Shown: positions 54,650 through 63,522, counted from the stretch's first letter. The stretch: 64,000 bases of DNA from Mesobacillus zeae (GCF_003570705.1 NZ_QWVT01000023.1:44645-108644); one strand, 5' to 3'. Notes: a model not told the origin generated them from the letters alone. A program made the numbers and translations.

Positions 54650-55939
54650 TTATTGACCGAGCATTTCTTCCATATCTTCCTTTGCTGTTGTAATCAATTT
54701 TAGATTGAAAGTTTCCTGCAATACATTCATGACACCTTCGGAAATGAACTCAGGCGGTTTAGGCCCAATCCGGATATCCTGGATGCCAAGACTGAAAAGG
54801 CCTAGAAGAATGGCGACTGCCTTTTGCTCAAACCATGAGAGAACGATGCTGACAGGCAGTTCGTTCACAGGGCAGTCAAAAGCATCCGCTAGGGCCAGTG
54901 CGATTTTCACGGTTGAACCTGAATTATTGCACTGGCCTAGGTCAATGTATCTTGGAATATCTGTTCCCGGAACAACGCCGTAATCTACATCATTAAAGCG
55001 GAACTTCCCGCATGACGTGGTTAGGATCACTGCTTCCGGCGGAAGTGAAGTTGCAAGCTCCCGGTAATACTCCCCGCCTTTTCCTGGTGCATCGCATCCC
55101 GCAATAACGAAGAAACGCTTGATTTTCCCCATTTTCACAGCCTCGATCACTTCAGGGGCCAGCCCGAGAACCGTTTCATGATGAAAACCCGTCAGCAACG
55201 TTTCATCCGATTCTATATTTGCTTCAGGCAATTCTAATGCCCTTTGGATCAATGGGGCAAAATCATCCCCTGTAATCTTTCGGACATTTTCAAGCCCTGC
55301 GACTTCATAGGAGAACATCCGGTCTGCATAGCTGCCTTTGATTGGCATAACACAGTTGGTTGTTGCCAGGATGGCACCCGGAAACTTCTCAAACAGGCGA
55401 CGCTGATCATACCATGCTTTCCCGATATTCCCTTTTAAGTGAGGATATTTCTTCAGGGCAGGATAGCCATGTGCCGGAAGCATTTCCGAATGCGTATAAA
55501 TATTGATGCCTTTTCCTTCTGTCTGCTTTAACAGTTCCTCAAGGGCAAAAAGGTTGTGCCCTGTTACAACAATGCACTTTCCCTCAATCCTGTTCTGTGA
55601 TACCCGGATTGGCTGAGGAATCCCAAGCCTTGATGTATGTGCTTCATCGAGCAGTTCCATGACCCGGACAGCCGACTGGCCAACCTGCATCAGCATATCG
55701 ATGTGTTCCTGAACATTGAAATTTGAATTGGTCAAGGTCATATACAAGGCTTCATGTGTTGTCTTATCTACAAAAGAATCGGTAAACCCAAGCTGGTTCG
55801 CGTGTGTGCGGTATGCCGCAATTCCTTTCAATGCAAAAATCATCGTATCCTGCATGCTCGCAATTGTTTCATCTTTTCCACATACCCCAACAACTTTACA
55901 GCCGCCTGACGGTGTCTGTTCACACTGATAACAAAACAT
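54650..55939 (-). CDS. hcp: hydroxylamine reductase (hybrid cluster protein), short class
   Basis: A 429-residue hybrid cluster protein, which handles hydroxylamine and NO in anaerobic nitrogen metabolism. The N-terminal Fe-S ligands are in MFCYQCEQTPSGGCKVVGVC; hybrid-cluster ligands are in VVTGHNLFALEELL, TTNCVMPIKGSY, FFVIAGCDAPGKGGEY, LTTSCGKFRFND and LGQCNNSGSTVKIA. It lacks the extra helical insertion of the longer E. coli form. A perfect FNR-like palindrome lies 72 bases ahead of its start; regulation by oxygen or NO is likely. Confidence 0.95.
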   Translation of the reverse strand: MFCYQCEQTPSGGCKVVGVCGKDETIASMQDTMIFALKGIAAYRTHANQLGFTDSFVDKTTHEALYMTLTNSNFNVQEHIDMLMQVGQSAVRVMELLDEAHTSRLGIPQPIRVSQNRIEGKCIVVTGHNLFALEELLKQTEGKGINIYTHSEMLPAHGYPALKKYPHLKGNIGKAWYDQRRLFEKFPGAILATTNCVMPIKGSYADRMFSYEVAGLENVRKITGDDFAPLIQRALELPEANIESDETLLTGFHHETVLGLAPEVIEAVKMGKIKRFFVIAGCDAPGKGGEYYRELATSLPPEAVILTTSCGKFRFNDVDYGVVPGTDIPRYIDLGQCNNSGSTVKIALALADAFDCPVNELPVSIVLSWFEQKAVAILLGLFSLGIQDIRIGPKPPEFISEGVMNVLQETFNLKLITTAKEDMEEMLGQ

Positions 55940-56010
55940 AATGATCCCCCTTATTTTTCATACTTCAGATTATTTCCTGTTTTAAGGTTACCTTCCTTTT
56001 CATCTCTTCA

Positions 56011-56028
56011 GTGTGATTCAAATCACAC
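56011..56028. promoter_or_regulatory. perfect Crp/Fnr palindrome upstream of hcp and the Hsp20 gene
   Basis: GTGTGATTCAAATCACAC is a perfect 18-base palindrome around the TGTGA-N6-TCACA core. It lies between divergent genes: 72 bases ahead of hcp and 117 ahead of the Hsp20 gene. A TAATCT at 55967-55972 could be the hcp -10 element; the site centre is then about 60 bases before the start of transcription. Confidence 0.8.
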
Positions 56029-56144
56029 TATGACCAAATGTCAAAAATCGTTCACAAAGCTGCGGCAGAGAGCACGGGTTGAACAGGACAAAACGGTAAT
56101 GCATAAAATAGAGAACAATTAGTTTTTAGGAAGGAGTAAATTTA

Positions 56145-56612
56145 ATGAAGCACAGTGATTATGATCAACAAAAAAAAGCGCTGCAGCCATTTGGTGAACT
56201 TCTTGATACAATGAATGTATTTTTAAGCGAAAAGCGTGTGCGTGGCTTTTTGCAGACAATGGATGACTTTTTCCAGATATCATCCTCACACTCCTCTTTT
56301 CCAGTTCATGTATCCGAAACAAAAAATGAAAATATTATCACGGCGGAATTGCCTGGTGTAAAAAAAGAACAAATCAAATTAGAGGCATACGCGAGCCATT
56401 TAACGATATCAATTGAATCTCATGAGTCCCAGAGCGGAGCTGATGACAAAAGTAAGGCATACTTTAGGAAAGAGGCCTTTCAACAATCGAGCAGAACCGT
56501 CGCTTTGTCCCATCCGATTGATGAATCCGGCATAACAGCTTCATACCAGGATGGAATTCTTGAAGTCCGGGTCCGCAAGCCAAATGGAAAAAGCATCAGA
56601 ATCCATGAATGA
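56145..56612 (+). CDS. Hsp20/alpha-crystallin family protein
   Basis: A 155-residue small heat-shock protein. The alpha-crystallin domain runs from about residue 55: FPVHVSETKNENIITAELPG, VKKEQIKLEAYASHLTISIE, and the closing SRTVALSHPIDESGITASYQ with DGILEVRVRK. The usual C-terminal I-x-I motif appears as IRIH. It is an ATP-independent holdase. GGAAGGAG lies before the ATG. The neighbouring palindrome may also affect it. Confidence 0.88.
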   Translation: MKHSDYDQQKKALQPFGELLDTMNVFLSEKRVRGFLQTMDDFFQISSSHSSFPVHVSETKNENIITAELPGVKKEQIKLEAYASHLTISIESHESQSGADDKSKAYFRKEAFQQSSRTVALSHPIDESGITASYQDGILEVRVRKPNGKSIRIHE

Positions 56613-56646
56613 AAAAACAAGCAGGTCTTAGCCCCTGCTTGTTTTT
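56612..56646. terminator. bidirectional terminator between the Hsp20 gene and yppG
   Basis: AAACAAGCAGG-TCTTAGCC-CCTGCTTGTTT, with A- and T-runs on both sides. Confidence 0.9.
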
Positions 56647-56654
56647 CATTCCCC

Positions 56655-57149
56655 CTATGCTTTAAGCATCCCACCAAGACCTTTTACCATCGAGGATACT
56701 TGAGTGACAGCGGACATCATTTGCCCGGCTGTATCCACCATTTTATTGATGTCAAGCGAACCATCCTGGCTTTTGAAAGAGTTCATGATCGATTGCATTC
56801 CTGTTGGCTGCTTCGGAGCGAAATGCTGTGCTGGATACGGGTTCATAGGCTGCATCGGGGCATGCTGCTGGTATTGGCCGTACGGCGATATTTCCCCTTG
56901 CTGCAGCGGGTTTTCAAAAAGCATTTTAGAGTAGTCCTGATCCTGTATATTTTCGTTCCAGCCCTGACCCATCTGCGGCTGCTGATAAGGATACTGGGCC
57001 GGTAAGGGAAACTGTCCAGTTGGCCCAGGCAGCGGCCCTCCCCAATAGGCATTCTGATAGGCTGGGTGATAATACCCCAGCTGGCGCAATGGCTGGGCTG
57101 GATTCGTAAAACCCCAAGTTGTATCCATCTGTCTGTTCATTCCATACAC
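56655..57149 (-). CDS. yppG: YppG-like Pro/Gln-rich protein
   Basis: A 164-residue protein of low complexity rich in Pro, Gln, Tyr and Gly in residues 1-110; the C-terminal 55 residues (MQSIMNSFKSQDGSLDINKM and MSAVTQVSSMVKGLGGMLKA) form a conserved amphipathic helical part, as in YppG and spore coat proteins of that kind. GTG start with GGAGGGATTCCC ahead. Role not established; position next to yppF matches Bacillus subtilis. Confidence 0.82.
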   Translation of the reverse strand: MYGMNRQMDTTWGFTNPAQPLRQLGYYHPAYQNAYWGGPLPGPTGQFPLPAQYPYQQPQMGQGWNENIQDQDYSKMLFENPLQQGEISPYGQYQQHAPMQPMNPYPAQHFAPKQPTGMQSIMNSFKSQDGSLDINKMVDTAGQMMSAVTQVSSMVKGLGGMLKA

Positions 57150-57337
57150 GGGAATCCCTCCTCAAATTCATTCATTACTGCATGTTATGATTCGATTGCC
57201 TATATGGTGAAACCCTCGCTCCCTCCATAACTTTGTCAAATCCTGCAGAATTCTGTCTGAAGTCTCAATTTTTTAAATACAATCTATATCGATTTTTTCA
57301 TGCTACGATGAAAGAAAGTAACAGGGGAGGAATTTTG

Positions 57338-57532
57338 ATGAACATTCACGAACTAACGTTGAAGTTTGCCGAGACGAGAGACTATAGCCCTGGGAACATG
57401 AATGAATTGCTGGACTTTGCCAAAATGGCGTATGTACACAACGAAATCAACATTCTTGACTACCGAAACCTTGTTCGTGAGTTGGAAATCAAGGGTGCAT
57501 CCACCCCTGATGACATGAAGCAATCCTGTTAA
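57338..57532 (+). CDS. yppF: YppF-like small protein
   Basis: A 64-residue helical protein: MNIHELTLKFAETRDYSPGN, NELLDFAKMAYVHNEINI and YRNLVRELEIKGASTPDD. It fits the YppF family (unknown function). The ATG follows GGGGAGG with a six- to seven-base spacer. It is divergent from yppG and is followed directly by the interspersed repeat. Confidence 0.82.
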   Translation: MNIHELTLKFAETRDYSPGNMNELLDFAKMAYVHNEINILDYRNLVRELEIKGASTPDDMKQSC

Positions 57533-57533
57533 T

Positions 57534-57708
57534 AAAGAAAAGCGGAGGCGCCCGGTTAGCGGCGTATGGACTGGAGCACACTGACTGAGATAAAGGAAAC
57601 ACGATGAGCGTAGCGAATCGATGTTGACTTATCGTAGGGAAGTGGGCGAAGTCCACTAGACGCTGGGCGCTGCAGCTGGACAAAGAAAAGCGGAGGCGCC
57701 CGGTTAGC
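57534..57708. repeat. interspersed repeat element with a duplicated 27-base head
   Basis: A GC-rich, non-coding block of about 148 bases begins AAAGAAAAGCGGAGGCGCCC at 57534 and ends with GGGCGCTGCAGCTGGACA at 57664-57681. The 27-base head then recurs exactly at 57682-57708. Its 5' GGCGCCC and 3' GGGCGCT can pair, so the block is a structured element. I recall related GCGGAGGCGC...GCTGGACA blocks scattered in Bacillaceae genomes, but this is from memory. Confidence 0.7.
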
Positions 57709-57732
57709 TGCTCAGTTAAAGCTACGAATAAA

Positions 57733-57806
57733 AGCACCCTAAAGGGTGCTCAGCTTGTAGAAAAACCCCCTTATTTTAAAATACCTTTTGAAAAAGAGGG
57801 TTTTTG
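57733..57806. terminator. two hairpins behind the repeat
   Basis: An 18-base palindrome AGCACCCTAAAGGGTGCT lies at 57733-57750, and AAAAACCC...GGGTTTTT at 57761-57806 gives a second stem with T-run on the plus strand. They may end the yppF transcript. The first palindrome recurs at 57918-57935. Confidence 0.6.
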
Positions 57807-57885
57807 ATGTTTTATTTGTCTTCGACCACAATATACAAGTATCAAAATACTACCTAAACCACTATATGTTGTAGGTTGAATTTAT

Positions 57886-57915
57886 AAAAAAGCTGCCGAG
57901 ACTTTCTCGACAGCC
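57886..57915 (-). terminator. terminator after yppE
   Basis: GCTGTCGAG-AAAGT-CTCGGCAGC on the minus strand followed by six T. The stem resembles the one after metA (9041-9066). Confidence 0.8.
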
Positions 57916-57923
57916 TGAGCACC

Positions 57924-58325
57924 CTAAAGGGTGCTTTTATTTTTCAATTGCGCCTTCTGTGGAAATTGGTTGACAGCAGTAAGAAGGGAATCAAGGACAT
58001 AGTGGATCGACTGAATATAGCCCATGAATCTTTTCCGGCCCGTTTCCGGAAAAAATGCCTGAACGGAAACCAATTCAATATTTTCAGCAGTTGCTTCGAT
58101 TTGCCTGCTATGGATGTTTTTGGGCTGATTATTTATGATCCATTCAACAGCCGATACCTTCCAGCTATCTGCCTCCTGTTTCACAAGATCCGCAAAAGGT
58201 TTGACTTCCGAAAAGAAATCACCACTTTCCCCTGTTTCTTTTGCCATTTCGTAACGGGTAGCCGCTCTTTCTGTATATTCTATTAACCTTAATGTCTGTC
58301 TGGCGAGATTATGAAGATTTTCCAT
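57924..58325 (-). CDS. yppE: YppE-like protein (DUF1798)
   Basis: A 133-residue all-helical protein: MENLHNLARQTLRLIEYTER and YEMAKETGESGDFFSEVKPF, then a bundle ending in SIHYVLDSLLTAVNQFPQKA. The DUF1798/YppE pattern is clear, the function unknown. The start ATG is five bases behind AGGAGG. Its last codons and stop lie inside the palindrome AGCACCCTTTAGGGTGCT (57918-57935), so the terminus may have been replaced by repeat DNA. Confidence 0.85.
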   Translation of the reverse strand: MENLHNLARQTLRLIEYTERAATRYEMAKETGESGDFFSEVKPFADLVKQEADSWKVSAVEWIINNQPKNIHSRQIEATAENIELVSVQAFFPETGRKRFMGYIQSIHYVLDSLLTAVNQFPQKAQLKNKSTL

Positions 58326-58400
58326 CCTTGCCTCCTGTTTGGGTAAAATAAGCAAGCAGTATCCAAAGTATTTTAATACTGCTATTTCATTTTAGGCGAG

Positions 58401-58670
58401 TCAATACCCCAGTTCAAGGCTGACGGGTTTTCGATTTGTGAGATCCATGGATTTGCTATCTGAAATACCCGAATTAGAAATGAAATAACTTTCCTCAAGA
58501 ACATCTAACCGTTTGTCGCAGTCTGCAAGGAGTTGATTCTGCTTTCCATACCAATCAGCACAGTGTATATTTACAGCCGATTGAAATTCAGTATCCAGTT
58601 CCCCAAGCTGTCCGTGCATCTCCATAAGAATTGTCAGTATTTCTTCTTTTTTTATACCTGCCGCTTTCAT
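58401..58670 (-). CDS. hypothetical protein (YppD-like, 89 aa)
   Basis: The 89-residue protein MKAAGIKKEEILTILMEMHG, then VNIHCADWYGKQNQLLADCD, is helical and soluble. Position between yppE and sspM matches yppD, but I cannot confirm the family from sequence alone. The ATG lies behind AGAGGGGGA. Confidence 0.65.
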   Translation of the reverse strand: MKAAGIKKEEILTILMEMHGQLGELDTEFQSAVNIHCADWYGKQNQLLADCDKRLDVLEESYFISNSGISDSKSMDLTNRKPVSLELGY

Positions 58671-58938
58671 GATAAAATCCCCCTCTGGCTTTTTGTTCGC
58701 CTGGTCTGTCCATGATCCGATCCGTACTAATCTATCAGGAGTCTATGGCCGTGTCCTTTACCACTCTCGTTACTTAGCCATATTCGCCCTTGATCGTTTC
58801 AGTCCTCCAAGGGTGACAAAACTAGAAGCATTTCGCCAAAGAAAGCGTGATTTCTTATACCCGAACGGTTTTCGACAGGAGCCGCAATGAATGAAACCTA
58901 ATGTCTTGAAACACAATATAGAACGGGAGGTGTAATCC
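58671..58938. other. intergenic region before sspM
   Basis: About 270 bases between the yppD-like gene and sspM, which are divergent. An open plus-strand frame (to 58890) has a protein-like end but no ribosome site and no good start, so it is not called. Both promoters should lie here. Confidence 0.4.
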
Positions 58939-59046
58939 ATGAGTAAAGGAAAAAAAGAAAATAAAGTGCAGCCAAAAAATCTGGAAGAGAAAAAGACTGG
59001 TTATGGTGATAAAAAGCTGGAAGGGCCAGACAGACCGGCTGAATGA
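58939..59046 (+). CDS. sspM: small acid-soluble spore protein SspM
   Basis: A 35-residue, very basic and polar protein: MSKGKKENKVQPKNLEEKKT, ending DKKLEGPDRPAE. The end matches SspM of Bacillus subtilis (DKKLGGPNRP). Made in the forespore. The ATG follows GGGAGG with a seven-base spacer, and a strong terminator follows. Confidence 0.85.
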   Translation: MSKGKKENKVQPKNLEEKKTGYGDKKLEGPDRPAE

Positions 59047-59056
59047 ACAGCAGAAC

Positions 59057-59083
59057 AAAAAGCAAGGGCAACCTTGCTTTTTT
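59057..59083. terminator. bidirectional terminator between sspM and yppC
   Basis: AAAAAGCAAGG-GCAA-CCTTGCTTTTTT. Confidence 0.9.
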
Positions 59084-59087
59084 CAAT

Positions 59088-60071
59088 TTATAACCGAAAT
59101 CCAGATAGTTCACCTAACGTAATCATCATATGCAGACTTCTCTGCTTTTCTGTAAACCAATGAGTCAGTTTTATCGGATGAATATGCCTGACATCCCCCT
59201 CTATCCAGCTCTTATGAAATTTTGTGCTTGAATACCAATCCTTTTGGCTGTGAAAATGGTGTTCGATAATGGGGAAAGTACATCTTAAGAACGGAGTGTC
59301 CTTTTTTTTCCTAGAATGAAAATACTGCTCATAATCATACCTTGACCCTGTATGCTCAGTGGTTATGGCAAAATCAAGGAATCTGGGATAATGCTCAGGA
59401 TCAAAAAGAATGCTGGCAAGCCTTTTCCCAAGATTTATTCTTTTATGTAGAGACCGAAAACCATTAACACTGGCACCGTACAGTTCCCCTTCCCTGGTGG
59501 GCAGCAAAACAGAACTGAAATGAAGAAAATCCTGAAAAGAAAAAAGCGATGAGCGGAATACTTTTTTTCGGTATAAATGGTGTTTGATAACTATGTTATG
59601 AATAACATTTTGTTCGTTGATAATCAAAGCCGTGAGCAGCCGTTTTCGGTTTCTTCTATTCCAATATAAGTACCACTCTTTTTCCATAAACTCAGAGACA
59701 TCCAGATGCCGCAGGAGGTGAAACAACGGGCGGTTAAATTTCGTCGAATACTTATAGAGCAACAGCTGTGAATACGCGTCCCTGAATATAAGCCAGTTTG
59801 CCCGTTCATATGCAAAAAACAACAATCGGCGCTTTTCGTTCCCAATCAGCCTTGGAAACCAATCACCTTCAAGGTCGCACATATTATATCCGCCATTTCG
59901 TGAGACCATGCTGGCAAGAAAAGCCCAGATCATGTCAGGCTTGTTAAGGTAAAACTCAAGGTATGCTGCTGTCCTTGAAATATTATCAATATTTAAAGCG
60001 CTTGTTTCTTTTCTGATGATCCGGATTAATTGGGCTTCCTCAGAAGTCAGATGGGGGGGCTTTAAACTCAT
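59088..60071 (-). CDS. yppC: DUF2515 family protein YppC
   Basis: A 327-residue protein with KPPHLTSEEAQLIRIIRKET at the start, MVSRNGGYNMCDLEGDWFPR near residue 85 and a long helix-rich middle. This is the DUF2515/YppC pattern; it has no clear catalytic motif or membrane helix. The role is unknown. It is divergent from recU, with 126 bases between them. Confidence 0.87.
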   Translation of the reverse strand: MSLKPPHLTSEEAQLIRIIRKETSALNIDNISRTAAYLEFYLNKPDMIWAFLASMVSRNGGYNMCDLEGDWFPRLIGNEKRRLLFFAYERANWLIFRDAYSQLLLYKYSTKFNRPLFHLLRHLDVSEFMEKEWYLYWNRRNRKRLLTALIINEQNVIHNIVIKHHLYRKKVFRSSLFSFQDFLHFSSVLLPTREGELYGASVNGFRSLHKRINLGKRLASILFDPEHYPRFLDFAITTEHTGSRYDYEQYFHSRKKKDTPFLRCTFPIIEHHFHSQKDWYSSTKFHKSWIEGDVRHIHPIKLTHWFTEKQRSLHMMITLGELSGFRL

Positions 60072-60197
60072 CCAAAATATTCCTCCATTTTCCCTTTATG
60101 CCATTTGTTGTTATATTGCTGAAAAACAGCAACAATTATTCAACCACAAAGCGCCGGATTTTGGTATGATAAGTAGTAGTTTGCGAGGGGGCTACAT

Positions 60198-60821
60198 ATG
60201 AACTTTCATTATCCAAACGGGAAAAGGTTTGTTCCGAAAAGCAGCAATATGGAGCACGCCGTCCGTAAATCCCAAAAAGGCAAAAACTTCGTATACAGCA
60301 ACAGGGGCATGACACTTGAAGAAGATTTAAACGAAACCAACGCCTTCTATCTTGAAAGCGGCATTGCAGTCATTCATAAAAAACCGACACCAGTGCAAAT
60401 TGTAAATGTGGATTATCCGAAAAGAAGTGCTGCAGTAATTAGGGAAGCCTACTTCAAACAAGCGTCAACAACTGATTACAACGGTGTGTACAAGGGAAAA
60501 TACATTGACTTCGAAGCAAAGGAAACTAAATTCACAACCTCTTTTCCCTTAAAAAACTTCCATTCACACCAGATCAGCCACATGAGCTCGGTCCTGGACC
60601 AGGGAGGCATTTCCTTCGTGATTTTGAGCTTTACTGCGCTCAGTGAGGTTTTCCTCCTGGAAGCAAGCCGTTTGCTTGATTTTTGGTCACGAATGGAATC
60701 AGGAGGGCGAAAATCTATTACGAAGGATGAAGTGGAGCAATCAGGCCACAAGATTATATTTGGCTTTCGGCCCAGGATTGACTATATTAAAGTAATAGAT
60801 TATCTTTATAAACTTAGTTAG
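60198..60821 (+). CDS. recU: Holliday junction resolvase RecU
   Basis: A 207-residue resolvase of the Bacillus type. It cleaves four-way junctions with Mg2+ during recombination repair and chromosome segregation. The nuclease motif is present: [36 protein letters not shown] (Asp, Glu and Lys), and the stalk region (residues 70-90). The ATG follows GAGGGGG. It is 30 bases ahead of ponA and they form the conserved recU-ponA operon. Confidence 0.95.
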   Translation: MNFHYPNGKRFVPKSSNMEHAVRKSQKGKNFVYSNRGMTLEEDLNETNAFYLESGIAVIHKKPTPVQIVNVDYPKRSAAVIREAYFKQASTTDYNGVYKGKYIDFEAKETKFTTSFPLKNFHSHQISHMSSVLDQGGISFVILSFTALSEVFLLEASRLLDFWSRMESGGRKSITKDEVEQSGHKIIFGFRPRIDYIKVIDYLYKLS

Positions 60822-60851
60822 ATTTTTTGCTCCAGAAAGGAATGAACTGAT

Positions 60852-63512
60852 ATGACAGAAAAATACCAGACTAGAGAGGAGCGCAGAAAGCAGCTTGCCG
60901 GCAACAAAAGCAATAAGGGGAACAAGGAAAGCAAGGGAAACACAGGCAATAAGAAAAAATCCAGGTCAACTTTCAAAAAAGTGCTGATCTCCCTTTTGAT
61001 TCTTGGAATAGTCGGTATGCTGACAGGCATTGCAACCTTTGCGTTCATGATTCAAGATACACCTAAACTTGACGAATCAATTTTGAAGGACCCGATTTCT
61101 TCGAAAATATATGATAAAAACAAAAACCTTGTAACAGAGGTTGGTTCCGAAAACCGGGACTATGTAGATTATAAGGATATTCCCAAACAAGTTGAAGATG
61201 CTTTCCTGGCTACGGAGGATGTCCGTTTTTACAAACACCACGGAATTGATCCAATTCGCCTTGGAGGAGCCGTTGTTGCCAACTTTACGAACGGATTTGG
61301 TTCGGAGGGGGCAAGTACGATTACTCAGCAGGTAGTCAAGAACTATTTCCTTGGATTTGAAAAAACACTCAGCCGGAAAGCCCAGGAAGCATGGCTTGCA
61401 TTCCAGCTTGAGCAGAAGTATTCCAAACAGCAAATTTTTGAGATGTATGTAAATAAAATTTATATGTCGGAGAACAGCCATGGCGTTGCCACTGCTGCCG
61501 ATATTTATTTTGGAAAAGAATTAAAAGACCTTGAGCTTCACGAAGTGGCACTGCTAGCAGGAATGCCTCAAAGCCCGAATAATTACAACCCATTCACTAA
61601 TCCTGAAAAAGCAGAGAAACGCCGGAATGTCGTCCTTTCTCTCATGAACCAGCACGGGTTTATTTCCAAGAAGGAAATGGAAGAAGCACAAGCTGTCCCA
61701 GTCACTTCGACACTTGTAAAAGAAGAAGACCGGAAGCATCGAAACGAAAAACCTTTCGATTCTTTCGTTGATACAGTCATTGATGAAGTGGAAAAACAAG
61801 GAGACTTTGATATCTTCTCTGACGGTCTTAAAATTTACACAACGCTTGATCCAGATGCACAAACGCATGTGGAAAATGTTCTGAACACAGATGCAGCTGT
61901 TAATTACCCTGATGAAAAAATGCAGGCCAGCATCGTGCTTCTCGACACTGAAACAGGTGAAATCCGCGCAGTCGGCGGCGGGCGAAAGCAGGAAGAAAAC
62001 GTCCAGCGCGGCTTCAATTATGCAACGGATCTGGAACGCCAGCCTGGATCGACAATCAAGCCAGTCCTTGATTACGGCCCAGCCATCGAGCATCTCCATT
62101 GGGGAACATACCATGCGCTTGAGGATAAGCCTTACCAATACTCCACCGGCCAGCCTATCCGTAACTGGAACAATACTTATGAAGGCGTCATGTCAATGAG
62201 AATGGCTCTTGCCAAATCCCGCAATATTCCAGCCCTCCAAGCTCTGCAGGCTGTCGGACCAGAAAAAGCGAGAGACTTTGCCGTTGGATTAGGACTAAAG
62301 CTTCCAGACCCAATTTATGAATCTTCGGCTATTGGCTCTGATGAAGTTTCCCCAATGCAAATGGCAGGTGCCTATGCCGCATTCGGAAACAATGGTTTCT
62401 ACACGAAGCCGCATGCAGTGAAAAAAATTGTCCTGCGCGACAAAACGGAAATCGACATGGCTCCTGAGACCGAAGTTGCCATGAAGGACTATACCGCGTT
62501 TATGATCAGCGATATGCTGAAAAGCGTTTTAAAGGAACCATATGGAACGGGCTACGGGAATGCAAACATTCCAAGCCTGCATGTTGCCGGCAAAACAGGT
62601 ACAACAAACTATTCTGATGAAGATAAATTAAAATACAATATACCAGACGGTGCAGTCCCAGATTCCTGGTTCGTCGGCTATACGACCAAATATACGGCCG
62701 CAGTATGGACCGGTTATGAAAAGCGCAATAATTATTTGCCTTCAAATGGCTATGACCAGAAAATTTCGCAGTTGCTGTTCAAGGACGTTATGACCCATGT
62801 GTCAGCAAATGTGGAAACACCTGATTTTACAATGCCAAACAGTGTTGTAAGGGTAGCGGTGGAAAAAGGAACAATGCCAGCAAAGCTTGCGAGCAAGTAC
62901 ACACCTAAAGAACAAATTGTGACGGAATATGCGGTTAAAGGAAACATGCCTAAAGAGGTTTCCAAGAAATATGACAAATTAGAAAGCCCGACAAATGCTA
63001 ACGCGAGCTATGATGATAAAAAGAATGCAATCACTCTATCCTGGGGCTACAAAGAGAAGGATGGCGTAAAATTTGAAGTTACAGCTTCACTTGATGAGGG
63101 TCCCGACCAAGTGCTGACAACCACGTCGGACACAAGTCTGAAAGTGACCAACCCTGCTCCAGGGGGGATTTACTCATTCAAGATTACCGCAATCAGGGGT
63201 GATCAACGAAGCGATCCTGCAACAGCCAGCATCCAAGTCCCTGAACCTGAAGAGCCTGAAAGTGAAGAACCAGCACAGGATGACAACGGTGATCAAGGTG
63301 AAGGCAATGAAAACAACAACGGCGAGAACGGTAATGATGACGGACAAGGAGAAGGAGATACCGACCAGGGCGATAATGGTAGTGGTGAAGGAGATACCGG
63401 ACAGGGCGATGACGATCAAAATGGCGGCGGCCAGGAGCCTGCCCTCCCTCCTTCCGGAAATAGCGGCACTACAACAAATGGCTCTAATACTAGAGAAAAT
63501 GGAAACGAATGA
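60852..63512 (+). CDS. ponA: penicillin-binding protein 1A/1B (PonA)
   Basis: A class A PBP of 886 residues, with a basic cytoplasmic tail, one membrane helix (about 43-66), a GT51 glycosyltransferase domain and a transpeptidase domain. GT51: AFLATEDVRFYKHHGIDPIR (catalytic Glu) and GASTITQQVVKNYFLG. Transpeptidase: RQPGSTIKPVLDY (SxxK), KSRN (SxN) and HVAGKTGTTNYS (KTG). A fibronectin-like segment and a very acidic Gly-Asn-Asp-rich tail (residues 800-886) complete the protein. It is the main bifunctional cell-wall synthase and a partner of GpsB. It follows recU. Confidence 0.96.
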   Translation: MTEKYQTREERRKQLAGNKSNKGNKESKGNTGNKKKSRSTFKKVLISLLILGIVGMLTGIATFAFMIQDTPKLDESILKDPISSKIYDKNKNLVTEVGSENRDYVDYKDIPKQVEDAFLATEDVRFYKHHGIDPIRLGGAVVANFTNGFGSEGASTITQQVVKNYFLGFEKTLSRKAQEAWLAFQLEQKYSKQQIFEMYVNKIYMSENSHGVATAADIYFGKELKDLELHEVALLAGMPQSPNNYNPFTNPEKAEKRRNVVLSLMNQHGFISKKEMEEAQAVPVTSTLVKEEDRKHRNEKPFDSFVDTVIDEVEKQGDFDIFSDGLKIYTTLDPDAQTHVENVLNTDAAVNYPDEKMQASIVLLDTETGEIRAVGGGRKQEENVQRGFNYATDLERQPGSTIKPVLDYGPAIEHLHWGTYHALEDKPYQYSTGQPIRNWNNTYEGVMSMRMALAKSRNIPALQALQAVGPEKARDFAVGLGLKLPDPIYESSAIGSDEVSPMQMAGAYAAFGNNGFYTKPHAVKKIVLRDKTEIDMAPETEVAMKDYTAFMISDMLKSVLKEPYGTGYGNANIPSLHVAGKTGTTNYSDEDKLKYNIPDGAVPDSWFVGYTTKYTAAVWTGYEKRNNYLPSNGYDQKISQLLFKDVMTHVSANVETPDFTMPNSVVRVAVEKGTMPAKLASKYTPKEQIVTEYAVKGNMPKEVSKKYDKLESPTNANASYDDKKNAITLSWGYKEKDGVKFEVTASLDEGPDQVLTTTSDTSLKVTNPAPGGIYSFKITAIRGDQRSDPATASIQVPEPEEPESEEPAQDDNGDQGEGNENNNGENGNDDGQGEGDTDQGDNGSGEGDTGQGDDDQNGGGQEPALPPSGNSGTTTNGSNTRENGNE

Positions 63513-63522
63513 TTACTAAACA

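Noticed and set aside
58669..58890. 73-codon plus-strand frame between yppD and sspM with a protein-like end (RYLAIFALDRFSPPRVTKLE)
   Set aside because: No ribosome binding site; its first ATG lies on the start of the divergent yppD-like gene. It may be the trace of an old gene but is not supported.
61554..62138. 194-codon minus-strand frame opposite ponA
   Set aside because: Antisense to the transpeptidase region of ponA and rich in Cys and Phe as expected for a mirror frame.
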